Below are positions 1 through 11,563 of a stretch of DNA of 64,000 nt, in pieces (position 1 is the stretch's first letter; each line of letters opens with the position of its first letter). Under the pieces are notes generated by a model. That model saw only the letters and a list, made by a program, of their open reading frames with translations. It had not been told where the DNA came from and ran no database searches. Source of the DNA: Pelobates cultripes (Eukaryota; Chordata; Amphibia; Anura; Pelobatidae); contig OW240917.1 of NCBI GenBank assembly GCA_933207985.1, positions 109,516,692 to 109,580,691 of the forward strand, given 5' to 3'. A program made the position numbers and the translations under genes.

Positions 1-909
1 ACCTTTCCAGCATATTTTGCTGGTTATGATTGATGTAAATTACTCCGTTACTCCTGATTCCACCAGCTTGTAACTGGATCAGTCTAAATGGGTATAAAAG
101 GAACACCAATTTCAATGGGAATGCATCAAACCCATTCTTATAATACTGGTAAACAGTACATAAAAATGGGCCAGCACACCTCCAATTGGTAAAGGTTGGC
201 GTGAGGGCTGGTTTCACTAAGAAGTTCCTGAGCACTAAAGAGTGTACCATTGACAAAGAACAGCCCTGTATCTTGCATATCTTTCTTGTATATATAACCA
301 TTAAATATACCATTTGAGTTGATGGCCTTTTTGGTTCCTGATCAGTTAAGAAAAAATCCATTCTTCTATTTTTCTAGTGTCTTACAATCTCCTAATCCAT
401 ATTTGAAAAGTGAGGAGCTTGTCCATGTTCACAGAAGAATAAATGCCATTGCAGATGTCAGTAGGTGTTTTGTGAGGGAATGCTAGCATCCCGTTGTGTT
501 ATGTAAGACTGTAACATCAGTAGTATATGCAGGGAATCAAAACAGAAATTCATCAACTATGCTCCAAAAAGACAAGGGTACAACCACCACATGTGGAGGC
601 TAGATCGATGTCCAGACCAGCATGTGCAGCATTATGGTGACTTTGATTTTGGAGGCAGGTTATACCATACTGATACATTCAAAGTGTGTACACTGTCTAT
701 TATGTGTATATATAGAATACAGAGCATGAGAGAGTAATTTGCAAGATTTAAGTCCAGTGTTCAGAGGAGAGTGGACATTCCTTCTTCTATTATGCATATA
801 AATAAATGACATAAAATTGAGTCTAGTGTCACAATAGAGCAATGAAGAAGGGATGTAATATACAATATTTGATCGATGGAAAGGAGTGGTTATAGTGATC
901 ATGTAGACT

Positions 910-1048
910 AGGGGTGCCCAAAAGGTAGATTCCCCAGATGTTTTAATATTACAACTTCCATGACTCTTTGTCATTCCAAAAGCATGCAATGCATCATGGG
1001 AGTTGTAGTTCTACAACATCTGAGGATCTACCTTTTGGGAACCCCTGC
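910..1048. mobile_element. hAT-type MITE with perfect 8-bp target duplication
   Basis: A 139-bp non-autonomous element. Its ends are inverted repeats: AGGGGTGCCCAAAAGGTAGA on the left, and TCTACCTTTTGGGAACCCCT near the right end. It is flanked by TGTAGACT at 902-909 and again at 1049-1056, an exact 8-bp duplication that fits hAT transposase. The interior has the ATGCATCATGGGAGTTGTAG core common in vertebrate MITEs. No coding capacity. Confidence 0.85.
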
Positions 1049-1913
1049 TGTAGACTAAGGCTGAGCAAAAGGTATAGCCCCCATATTATAGAACAACTGC
1101 ATACAAGAGCCTATAGAAGGACAAAGCGTAATGGAAGTTGAAGCTCTGCAATATCCATGTTTGTGAAAGTGGTAGGGCTTGCAAAGGCTACAGACAGTAG
1201 ATCTTCTGCTTTTGCATGCTGTTTTTTCAAATACTCACAAAGAAAACATGCTGATACAAATACATACATGTTTCCTTTAAAGGCATGTCTATTAGATAGT
1301 TAAAAAAAATTAGTGGAGTGTTCTTTTAAATATCGGCATTGATAAAACCTTTGAGAACTCAAGTAAGCATACACCCCAAGCAAACACAATGACGTGCACA
1401 CTCATATACACTCAATCAACCTGACTGAGCAAGTTAATCCAGTGAATCAGAGGTATCCGTAGCTCTATCTCTTGCTGAAAAACTCTTTAAAGTTAAAAAG
1501 CTGTGCAACAAAGCAAATCAATGTTTTCTGATTCTTTTGTAGGATTTGTTACAGTAAATAGTTTATTGCATACCATACATCTAGAATCTGTATGCTTTTT
1601 GTTTTTACACATTTTGAAATTTATTTATTTTGGGGAATAAATACCTTCTGGAAATAGCATTTAAAGCTAAAGCTGATGGTTTGCTTATTGTTGTTTTTGA
1701 ATATTGGTTTTCATTTACATCCACTAGCGTAAAACCATATTAGCACCAGGCTCTATACCTTGATAAACCCAGCGGGTTTATCACAGACAAGAATCCCAAT
1801 GAAACAGTAACTGATTAATTCACAGAAGCTAAAGTAAGGATGTGAAGACATTTTGACCTTGTGACGACAGTTTACATTTTTTTGCGTTAACCCCAAGTTA
1901 AAATAGTGGATCC

Positions 1914-3446
1914 GTGGGGCGGGGCCGGGCGGCCATGCCAGCAGGCTGCATATCACACGGGCTCCTGAGCAAACAAAGGAAAAAAGGCAATATATCCACT
2001 TTACCCGACTTATACGGACCCGGGGGTCCATGACATGAAGCCCTGAAGTGTCCCAGTGTAGCTGGAGCGCCCGCCGCAGGGTGGCTCTAGGTCCTGGTGA
2101 GAGACTCTGGCGCTCGGGGATTGAGGCCTACCCGGGAGGGGAGCGGGGTGGACGGCCGCTGCCTCGCTCTCCACTCCGACTGCAGTAAATCACCATCTAC
2201 TTGGTACCTTCCTGGTCCTGCTTCCCCCCCCATGGGCCGGGGGGGTCATCCCGGTCCCCACCAGGCGGGCTAATGCCTAAACGTCTCACCTGAATGGTCT
2301 GAAGCCGGAGTGAGGATCCCACGCGGTCTCACCAAAATGGCTGACGGAGGCACAGCAACTGCATCGACAGAAGGTGATCACTCTGTGCTCACAACCTGCT
2401 ACCACCGGGGGTCCCTGAGGGCTCTCATGCCCCCACGTAACAGCCCTGGAACATACAAGCTGACAAATGAGAACCACCACAGCCAGCATTTCCTCCACAT
2501 GCCCATCTCAAAGCGGCAACCCCAGAAGGGCACTCTGCAAGCAAGCTCCACTAACGACCAGGGCTGGAAGAACAAACAGAACACCCAGCTTTACCCACTG
2601 ACCGCATGGTGCTATAGCCCTCGACAATACATCAAGGCTCGCAAGACATGGCAAACCTACCCAACAACCGGGACATTAGGAACAAGTGGAATTCATGGGG
2701 TAATATCAAGGGACTCACCCCACACCTGGGCATGGAACACAACCAGATTACCTCAGGCTTTGCGCTGGGCTGGAGCTGACGGTGACCCCAGCCGTTCATA
2801 ATAAGAAGCACAATATATAGTATGACATGAATAGCTATACCAGATATCACTGTAGTTGCAGTCATTGAATAACGTGCATATCCTCTGCATATGACCCTGT
2901 ATATAGTTCAGCTTTACTTGAGCTTTATATGTATAGAAGGAAATAACTGAATGTATGATGCTCTGCCTGGTGGCACCCTACTTTAATGAGAATCTTAGCT
3001 AAAGTTGGAAACCTTAATAGAAATAGATATATTTTGTTAGTCAGCACTGCATAGTCTATTATAACCTAAAGTGCAAACTCACAGTCTCAACTACTGCATG
3101 TCACGACTACTTAGACCAACTGTTACTGTACAAAATGTATGTCTCTCACTTAAGCATAGTCAGGCATAACCATGTCAATGTCTAGATAATGAAGCGATGA
3201 CACGCGACATAAATATTAACCCTAAGCTACTGGTACTAATCGACAATGTAATTCAAAAGACAGACGTAGTTACTAAGCTTGTACTTAACTTGTATTATTA
3301 CCCTAAAAAAAAATGTGTGCGTGTCCTCTATGCTGTACAACAGTTGACAAATAAGTGTCTGTAAATTGATTGCGATTGCTGTTGTGGCATTGTTGATATG
3401 CAAAATTATTTCATGCACAGCAAAAATAAAGAATTAAAAAAAAAAA
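1914..3446 (+). mobile_element. Short GC-capped non-LTR retroelement (L1-like, non-autonomous)
   Basis: A 1.5-kb insertion bounded by a 14-bp duplication (AAAATAGTGGATCC at 1900-1913 and 3447-3460). It ends in an AATAAA signal (3425-3430) and a run of A, so it arose by target-primed reverse transcription. The 5' end is strongly GC-rich and begins GTGGGGCGGGGCC. An open frame at 2310-2801 (163 codons, starting MRIPRGLTKMADGG) lies just after the leader but has no domain I recognise, and no reverse transcriptase is present. The element at 33005-34514, on the other strand, has the same kind of GGGGCGGGGCC cap, length and duplication. I infer a family of deletion derivatives mobilised by an L1-type enzyme. 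Confidence 0.75.
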
Positions 3447-3616
3447 AAAATAGTGGATCCATTCTGTTTGGTTTTTAAGGAAACATTATTGAAGGCAGTT
3501 TGGGGAAAGCATATTTTCTGATATACAGATTTCTCTATAGGTTTTGGAAATGGCTACAATTGTTTTTTTGTTTTTTTTTGCTTTCTGTTCAATAAACCGT
3601 ATAAACAATGCGTTTC

Positions 3617-3683
3617 AAGGTTGAACTTGATGGACCTTAGCCTTTTATTTTTTTAACCTAGACAGCTATGTAACTATGTATTA
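3617..3683 (+). mobile_element. CR1-type LINE 3' end fragment
   Basis: Contains GGTTGAACTTGATGGACC followed by a T-rich stretch and CTATGTAACTATGTA, the 3' tail typical of CR1 elements in amphibians. Only the tail is present, as is usual for 5'-truncated copies. Confidence 0.65.
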
Positions 3684-3757
3684 CAAATATATTTAGTATT
3701 ACGTACCTTCTTGTTTGCTCTACATTGTATAATCAATATTAAAAAATATTTAACCAT

Positions 3758-3837
3758 TTAACCCCTTAAGGACACATGACATGTGTGACATGTCATGATT
3801 CCCTTTTATTCCAGAAGTTTGGTCCCTAAGGGGTTAA
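3758..3837. mobile_element. 80-bp TTAA-flanked MITE, copy 1
   Basis: Runs TTAACCCCTTAAGGAC ... GGTCCCTAAGGGGTTAA, an inverted-terminal-repeat element bounded by TTAA. The middle carries the self-complementary stretch ACATGTGTGACATGT. The element at 15380-15459 is the same length and the same sequence in reverse orientation. A third terminus, TTGGTCCTTAAGGGGTTAA, ends at 3903, so a second or longer copy may abut it. TTAA duplication suggests piggyBac- or Kolobok-type mobilisation (inference). Confidence 0.8.
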
Positions 3838-4263
3838 ACACCATAGGTATTGCAGTTTACCAAATAAAGGGATTAACCCAACTCTTGGTCCTTAAGGGGT
3901 TAATTAGAGCATTAATTAAATTTTCACCTCATATGTAGTCTAGTAGAAAAACAAGACCTCTGGCACTCTTAAGATGCTATTTATTTCATACATATCAGTA
4001 TTGCAGTTGTAGACATCAGTAAGGTTGGCGATGTCACACACGTTATTAATGTGGTTATGTCTAGCTTTTTTTTTTTCTTCTTTGTAATTTTCATATAATC
4101 ATTTATTCAGTGATAATACAATTTTAGATGATGTGTCCTTGAAATAGATATGTTCTAAATAAGCTGAGAAGACACATCTGTGAGTACAGAGAATGTGTCA
4201 GCATTAAATACTTGCAGAGTGAGAAAACACATACTTAATTATCATTAAACACTCATTTTGCAG

Positions 4264-4348
4264 GTTCATGAAATCTTTGAGTGTCAGGATTGTGACAAGA
4301 AATTTATTTCAGCAAACCAACTTAGACGGCATATGATAACCCACTCAG
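4264..4348 (+). CDS. prdm5: prdm5 internal exon A: one C2H2 zinc finger
   Basis: Internal coding exon of PRDM5, a nuclear PR-domain zinc-finger protein that binds DNA and regulates transcription, including of extracellular-matrix genes in vertebrates (family knowledge). The exon follows a TTTTGCAG acceptor and ends at CAG|GTAAAA in phase 1. It reads [10 protein letters not shown], then [12 protein letters not shown] and MITHS, giving a complete finger C-x2-C-x12-H-x3-H. The order of this finger, the EKRPY linker in exon B and the following fingers matches my memory of vertebrate PRDM5. The exon that should precede it, ending in a finger before VHEIF, was not found in 1-4263, so the gene enters from the left. 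Confidence 0.93.
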
Positions 4349-5124
4349 GTAAAAATATTAACTCTGCATGCACTTGTAATTGATTACAACAGAAGTGGCT
4401 AAACTTGACACCCTAGATAGTTGTGAACTACTATTCCGATGATGCACAGCTTGTCTACAGGCTGGTTGAGCATCATGGGAAAAACCAAACCACTTAAATG
4501 TGAAGAATAGCTCACTACCATCTTAGATTTGAAAGAGGACAAAATAACATTTGAGCCAAAAAAAAGTGTTATTTTTTTTTCCCCCAACTATTTTGGACAT
4601 TTAATAGATCCATTGTTGAAAGTGTTATTGTAGATGAATTAAAAATCCCATTAGCAAGCTTGTGAGATGTTCACATGTTCTTATTCCAAATCTGGGTATT
4701 TTTTTGTAATCGGATATTTAGTCATGCAAGTAATTTTTGTCATATTTGCACTTCTTGGGATTATAGAAAGATATTTTGGAGCGTTAAAGACTTTTGATTA
4801 GTTTTATTTACCATAAAAAGCCTTGCATGTCTTCAAATTCATAATCTTGAAACTAACCTTCTTTGAAGTCATTTCTTCTTTTGATTTAAGCCAATTAACA
4901 CAATTTGGAGTTTTGAAAGATTATTGCGAAGAATGTCTAGATACAGTATTTCCAAATGCTCATCCTTTATGACCTGCCATAAAGGTTTTTTTTTTTTTAT
5001 GGTTAAATCTTATTTGGACTGACTTAAATGCAACAATCTCTGCGGAGATGACTTTATTTGCTTTTCATCTTCTACTTCCCCTCAAATGAACAGCAGATTA
5101 AATGTCCCCAATCATTTTCTACAG
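4349..5124 (+). other. prdm5: prdm5 intron A-B
   Basis: 776-bp intron with GTAAAA donor and TTTTCTACAG acceptor. The part 4393-4480 (GACACCCTAGATAGTTGTGA, then a GATGATGCACAGC core) resembles a fragment of a hAT-type MITE related in style to 910-1048. The rest is AT-rich without recognisable content. Confidence 0.8.
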
Positions 5125-5282
5125 AAAAGCGCCCCTACACCTGTGAGGTTTGCTGTAAGTCCTTCAAACGACTTGATCAAGTGACCGCACACAAAATTAT
5201 ACACAGCGAAGACAAACCTTACCAGTGCAAGCTCTGTGGAAAGGGATTTGCCCACAGAAATGTTTACAAGAATCATAAAAAG
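5125..5282 (+). CDS. prdm5: prdm5 internal exon B: one full finger plus most of a second
   Basis: Second PRDM5 exon in the window. The acceptor is TTTTCTACAG, and the two leading bases complete the split codon from exon A to give an EKRPY linker. The first finger is [22 protein letters not shown] short SEDKPYQ linker leads into [19 protein letters not shown], whose last zinc-binding histidine lies in the next exon. The donor is AAG|GTAAAA in phase 0. Length is 158 nt. The extra cysteine in CEVCC stands at a position that varies in C2H2 fingers and should not disturb zinc binding. An open frame runs upstream of the acceptor to 5058, but that part is intron. Confidence 0.94.
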
Positions 5283-5649
5283 GTAAAACGCTATCATGGG
5301 TAAAAGAGAAAACACAACTCCCACCCCACAAACACACTTATATAATCATTGTAAAATATTACAAAATATACTTTTTGTTTGTTTTTAATACACTTTATAA
5401 TTTCAATTAAGTGGACTGTCTATCTTCAACTACTAGTTGCTTATTAACATTGAATTGACTGGCAGGACTGCATACATGTTATTTTATTTGTCACAGCTCA
5501 ATTTTAAAAGCACTATATCAGTATGTATTTGATTCAATTGCATGATTGCATCTGCCTAGCGTTCATAACGGTTTTTATTATTATCATCATTATTATTTAT
5601 GACATTTTTATAAATTGCCAACGTATTCCACAGAGCTGTAACATTTAGG

Positions 5650-6400
5650 GAATGTAGACCGAACGATCTACAGATATGAATCGGCCTGAGTTGAATCTGG
5701 ATTTCAGCTGGACAAAACGCCACCAGGCGGCTGAAATCTGACCCAAATTAATTAAATCCGGGCTTGGAAGATTCAAATCTAGGCCCAGATTAAAAAAAGA
5801 ATCTGAACTATTTGCCCGCTGGCAGCACTAGCAGCCAGCGAGCATATAGATAAACAAACAAACAAAAAAACTCTTGGTGGTGCAGGGGTTAATTGTGTGG
5901 CAGCACGTCTGTGTTTGCTAGCCAGCTACCACATTGAGAATTGTTTATTTTGTTTTATTTTTTTATTACATCAGTCATTAAAAATCCTTTGGGGGTCAAT
6001 AATACCTTCATATCACTATAATGGAAATATTTTACCTCCATATCTACTAATTGTTTATATCTAGTGACTAGGCAGCCATTGGTACCCAGTTGCTAGAAAA
6101 GTTTCCATGGGAATCAGGTTTTGCCTGTTGTTATATTCAATGAAGAGAATCTAGTATTCCCCTTGGCCCCACCTTTTTAGCACGGGCTCTAAAAATAGTT
6201 GTGAGGCCATAATAATAATAGTAATATTTCCCCTTCTGGCCTCACCCATAGGTGACATAAAGAGTAATTCACTCAATCCCCTATTCACCCCCAATAAAAA
6301 TAAATTAACATTACCTAGCCCTCTCATCCGAATAATACTGGGAATGTAATTAAACTAATACATGTTGAAAAAAAAAATATATACTTACCAAGTCTTCTTT
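5650..6400. repeat. Unclassified interspersed repeat, copy 1
   Basis: Shares phrases in the same order with 61010-61450. A TGAATCTGGATTTCAGCTGG stretch here corresponds to a TGGATATCAACTGG stretch there. A GGCAGCCATTGG ... CAGTTGCTAGAAA stretch here corresponds to GGTGGCCACTGCTGCCTAGTTGCTAGAAA there, broken by divergence. No coding motif, terminal repeat or duplication is visible, so class and exact ends are unknown. Confidence 0.5.
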
Positions 6401-6700
6401 ATTCTAATTCATCTTATCTTGAGCCCCAAAAAAGGCCAAAATAAAATCCAGAATTCCCAATGGAGCAGGTTAAAATAAAAAATAAAAATAAAAAAATGGC
6501 CTGAAAAAAGAAATCCTGAGAAAAATAAAAACTGCACTGCAATGAAACATAATCCATCTTTTTGCATGGAGGGCTTGCTGCAGACTGAAACTTCCCCACG
6601 CTATTACAGCTACCGCAAAGGGTGGAAACATTCCCCACACTTTGCAATATAAGTAGCTCTTATTGGTTGGCTAGTAAGATGACCAATGAGAGTGCTCTCG

Positions 6701-6936
6701 GAAGTTGAAAGACACACGCAACACTCCAGGACAATGAAGGTGTTTATTCATGGGTTCACCACCTCACAAGAAAAAATGTGTGACATTTCAGCTCAGCAGA
6801 GCCTTAATCATGCTAAATGATGCATGATTAAGGCTTTGCTGAGCCGAAACGTTGCACATTTTTTCTTGTGAGGTGGTGAACCCATGAATAAACTTACCTT
6901 CATTGTCCTGGAGTGTTGCCTGTGTCTTTCGACTTC
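6701..6936. mobile_element. Compact inverted pair with degenerate hammerhead-like cores (Penelope-type terminus?)
   Basis: Two arms of about 113-115 bp (6701-6813 and 6822-6936) are near-perfect reverse complements around an 8-base loop. The right arm reads ATTAAGGC, then a short loop, then GAGCCGAAACGTTGC. This layout (stem, GAAAC, short stem) resembles the hammerhead ribozymes of Penelope-like elements, but the CUGANGA core is changed, so activity is unlikely. No open frame is included. I infer a solo pair of inverted Penelope termini. A simple fold-back MITE is the alternative. Confidence 0.5.
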
Positions 6937-9049
6937 AGAGATTAAATTGGTAAATTCAATGGTGTCCATCCTTCACACAAAGAACCTCGCTGATGGAAGG
7001 TCGGAGCATCCATGTGGAAATAGTGTGCAGGGTTCACTGTTTCTGCAATGAGAGTGCTCTGACAGCCAAGTCTTGAGGGAAGTATTGCTTCTCTCGAACC
7101 CTGATTTAAAGTAAATATGTCAACAAGTCAGAGCTAGTTTATTGGGTATGTAGAAATAACCAAAACACAACATATGCAATGTTACTACAGGATAAAGCGA
7201 AAGTATCAATTAGAAATTTAGTATCAGTACATACATAGTAATGATATATTGCGCTGGGGAAACTGTGCTAATCCCATAAATGAAATGGCTACATTTAAAA
7301 CAATACTTTGTTTGACCTTCACATTGGCTGTTTTTGAATTTTTGTTTATATTATGCAAACTAAATCCAAGCATTATTATGGTTACATGGATGATTTAAAA
7401 GTGCACATCATGAACACTTTTTGCATACAGACTCATATTTATTTTTTTATAAAGTAATTTTTTTTGCCTAGAGCCACTAAAGATGCAGTTACACAATTCA
7501 GATCTGTTCAGCACATCCGATTAATTTCGATCCATGTTATTTTTTCTCTCATTTGCTTTGATCCTCATTAAAAATCCATTTGCCATTTCCTATACCTATG
7601 GTGTACCTCTTTATTGCCCTCGTTATAATGCATAAGTTCCCATGTGGATAATAAATGGACCGTTGTATGTGGTAATTTCTGAGACTTGCTTATGACGGAT
7701 GATAATTGTTTTCTCGTGTAGCCTGTATCTATGTCTATTGCTTTGTACACTGGTTGTTTGCAACATATCCAACAGCTGTCTAAAGATGGGTCTGCATAAA
7801 ATGATGTGGGTAGTTTAATTTCTGGTATGCAGAGCTTTGCTTTTGTCTGTGATATGGAATTGCTTCAAGTTTCGTCATTGGATCGTGCTGTATAACATAT
7901 GGGAAATATATGATTGTTTGATTCATCTTTCATAGCAATAGTCATAAATCATGTCCATGTTAGTGTTATTCATAAGACAGAAAGCTCTTTAAGTGAAGCA
8001 TTCGTTAATGTGTGCACTGTACACAAACCTACAGCATGTTTTCTAGCCCAACTGGAATCTGGATACACTTACAGCGAATTGATTGGGTTTCTTCCAAGAA
8101 TGTTAACTTATAGAAACGGCACACATGCCTTTCAAGGTGTAAATTAGTTATAATTTGTTTAAGGAAAACTGATCTTTTTAAACATTTCAGAAGCACGAAG
8201 CACCTTACTGATATTTTAGCCCTGTCCCGATATACATACCAGCTATCGATTAACAAATCTTGAACAGTTTGTATAGAAGAGTATCAAATATTTTAGCCCT
8301 CTATATTGTATGACAAGGTGTTAACTGCAAGTACATATCTCGGAAGTGTCCTCCTTTAGTAGAGAAAGTTCCTCTTCACCTCCCAATACTTGCCTATTTT
8401 TCACCCAATTATTTCTGTTTTATTATAGTTAGAATTTTTGTTTTTATTTTAACAGTGATCCAAATTAAATAAATCTCAAAGGAATGGGTTTTTAAACTAT
8501 TGTAAATGTGTTTAGGCATTAGTTGAATAAATTAAATATTGTATTCTTATGCTAAGTGACTTTTTTATATGAAAAGGTCCAACTGTCATAGAAAAATATG
8601 GTTATTATTACTATTATTATTTATAAATACCAAACATATGCTGCGGCTATACAGGGCTCGACATTTCTACTTAGCAGTAGGCATTAGTGAGTAAACATTT
8701 AGACTTTGCGAGTAGATATCCACTCATGCTGAATGTGCATTGTGCACATGGTTTAGAAAGTCATGAGATGTACATGAACCACGGATATTTAGCTACGTAC
8801 TATCCCAAATCCCTATGTACATTTAAATAACAGTTAGTTTAGTAAAACTGACATGGCCATAGAAGTGTAAGCTTGTCTGCCAGCATCAAGACAAACCTCT
8901 TAGGTGGGTACTTTGCAAACAACTCAACTAGCTGAATCTCCAGTAAGACAGAAAATAATATTCTTGTGAACTAAATAGACCTCAACCCTCCCAAAATTGC
9001 ACATACATGTTTTTACTTTCATTTACAAGGAAAACTAAATTTAGTCAAT

Positions 9050-9420
9050 GAAATCCTCACACAAAGTCATTCATTTTCATATTGCACGAATAATTACCAA
9101 CCTGCCAAGAAATGGATTTCTCTGCCGTGAACTAATTGCACTCGCTTAATGTCTGCAATTGTGATGAAAATGGCAGCTCTCCAACTACTTCTGAATAGTA
9201 AATTAAGTTTCAATGGATCATACCATTCCTACAGCTGTGGCTTGGGGTGAAATTAATGAGTGCTCTTAATTCATTAGCATTCAAGAGATTAATAACAATT
9301 GTACATATTAATTTTAGAGCTTGGATTGAACGGTATTTACTGTTTGAAGGTATAATACTAAAATGCAGACATTAATTTTACGTTCTGCAGTATGTGATTA
9401 TGGTGTGATTATGGTGATTA
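9050..9420. promoter_or_regulatory. Candidate conserved non-coding block
   Basis: A stretch lacking any repeat signature, with unusually many homeodomain-like cores (CTAATTGCAC, CTTAATG, GAAATTAATGAG, TTAATTCATTAGCATTCAAG, GATTAATAACAATTG) in high-complexity sequence. This composition resembles intronic enhancers next to developmental regulators. The call is inference only. Nothing in a single sequence can prove conservation. Confidence 0.3.
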
Positions 9421-10424
9421 TTATGATCATGAATCCCTTTTACACACAGGCTCATATTTTGTTTAATTATTTTTTTATATAAAGGAAGTTCTTGCTTAGA
9501 GCCACTAAGTGTGCAGTTAAACACTTTCTAATATTATGGTGTACTGCTGGTAATGTCATGGGGGGCCTTACAAAATGTATAAGCAGGCCATCTTTTTTTA
9601 TCTGTCACATATAAAAATTATACAAATAGTGCAGACTTAAATACTACAATTCTGTATATAGAAAAAAAATAAACTAGTTCATATGTGGATAATTGGATGA
9701 ATAACTCCTATTGATAAAAAGGAAAAAAGAAAGTACTGACCAATCATAAGAAACAGCCTAGACTCAGCTATATGTATTGCATTTGTTGTACCTACTCCTT
9801 GATAGGAGAGCAAAGAACCCCAGATCTTTCAGTCAAACTTCGGTTTTCCACTAGATGACTGCAGCTCCCGTCCGTGCCACAGCACTATCTTGGTTCCATA
9901 ATGTGCACACCAAAACATAAAGACACGAGAAGGCTAAATGATGATAAAAGCAGTAATGTTTACTAAAAGGGGATAAAGTGCTTACATGTTGAGACTTAAA
10001 CTGACGCAGATTAAGAGGCATTACAGTTTTCCTAAATCTAGCAGTGCAATTTTAGGTTCCTGTCCCCGCATCCTGGGTTTGTTCCCTGGCTTTTGTAGAC
10101 AAGAAGTACTATAATACTCATTAGACTTGCTTGATCTATGCTAAGGACACTCGAGTGCTGAGTACATGCTTAGCACTTAGGGGAGCCGGCTAGCATACTT
10201 TGCGTGTCACCTTCTCTGGGTCCGTTATTGTGAGCCAAGTCAGAGATGCAAATGTAATCATTGGAATGCCCCCTTTAGATCCACCCATATCTGTCCTGAT
10301 TTCATACCTCCCTATGTTGGGAGGTATTGTTATCAAGAGTTTAGGACAAGAATAGCATTGCTGCAAGTTTTATGCCAGCCTTGAGACATACTTTATTGTT
10401 CAGAAAACTATCCATACATTCTTT

Positions 10425-10891
10425 ATTAAAGCAAAACTCTAACATTAGGAATACAAACATGTTTGCGTGATGTAGGGGCTTTTTACATGATCGGTCACCC
10501 TTAGGCACACTGGTGTCCATGTAGCCACCACTCCACCCTTTCGGGAATCATCAGTACTGATGATCTTAGGCAATCCAATGATTCCCCATAAGGAAGAATG
10601 AAGCGCTGGGGTTTAGTGTGCTCTGACAATCAGCATCCCCTTATGATTCAATGCATCTCTGTGTGTAACATTTGAAGTCTCAATTCAGAGCAACGTGGAA
10701 ACAAATAATGTCGTAGAGGACTAATTTAAAAAAGATTGTAAGACCACAACCAGGAAACCCCTCTAGTGGCTGCTAAAGTTAAAAAAAAATTTAAAAAAAA
10801 GGCAGTGCTTACACTGCTCGACCTGCAGGGACCAACTCTTTTCCCCATAACCACTACATTAAGCTGTAATTATTCTAGTGGTCTCTTTAAA
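10425..10891. mobile_element. Decayed TTAAAG-type MITE (copy of the 13235-13724 family)
   Basis: Starts TTAAAGCAAAACTCTAACAT with GAATACAAACATGTTT and ends CACTACATTAAGCTGTAATT ... CTCTTTAA. These match, with many substitutions, the ends and internal order of 13235-13724, including AATGCATCTCTGTG and GGCAGTGCTTACA. No coding capacity. Confidence 0.65.
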
Positions 10892-11401
10892 TGAGAATTG
10901 GTCTGGTTAGATGGTCTCTTTAACTGATAATTGGGGCTTTTGCATATCACAGAGAATAATTATGATTGAGTGTCTGTAGAAAGTAATCAATACCCTCTTT
11001 ATTTATTTCATGAACCCACTCTATGCCACCTCCATAGAATATTTTGGCAAACTAACGTCAACTGCCAAAGCTGGATCAGTTGTTTATTTAAAGTTAAAAA
11101 TGTAAACCTCTCTGTGGATTTATAGAGACAGTGCACACCATGTGAATAAATATATTATCCAGTAGAATTAAGGAGAGAAAAAAAATACATTTGAATGACC
11201 TGTTAGTGTTCTTTGTGAAATAAGTATAAATGCATGTATTTGTGTTCATGAGATACTGAGCTTTCTTTACCACACTGTACTTGTAGGATGTGCTTTTATT
11301 AATACCTATTCACCAGTTATATATTCAGGCTTTTTGATTCAACATTTTTTTAAATGTTTCCTGCAATCCTGTTTTAGTATGATTTAATAGAATTATTCTA
11401 A

Positions 11402-11563
<162 letters not shown>

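Larger units (their letters stand above)
1..4263 (+). other. prdm5: prdm5 intron upstream of exon A (partial)
   Basis: Non-coding. It holds a hAT MITE (910-1048), a GC-capped retroelement (1914-3446), a CR1 3' scrap (3617-3683) and an 80-bp TTAA MITE (3758-3837). I looked for the preceding zinc-finger exon and did not find one. The stretches 1-909 and 1050-1900 show nothing recognisable. Confidence 0.8.

Noticed and set aside
1..4263. Search for the prdm5 exon that should precede exon A
   Set aside because: No Cys-x2-Cys ... His-x3-His block with splice sites was seen; the exon must lie to the left of the window.
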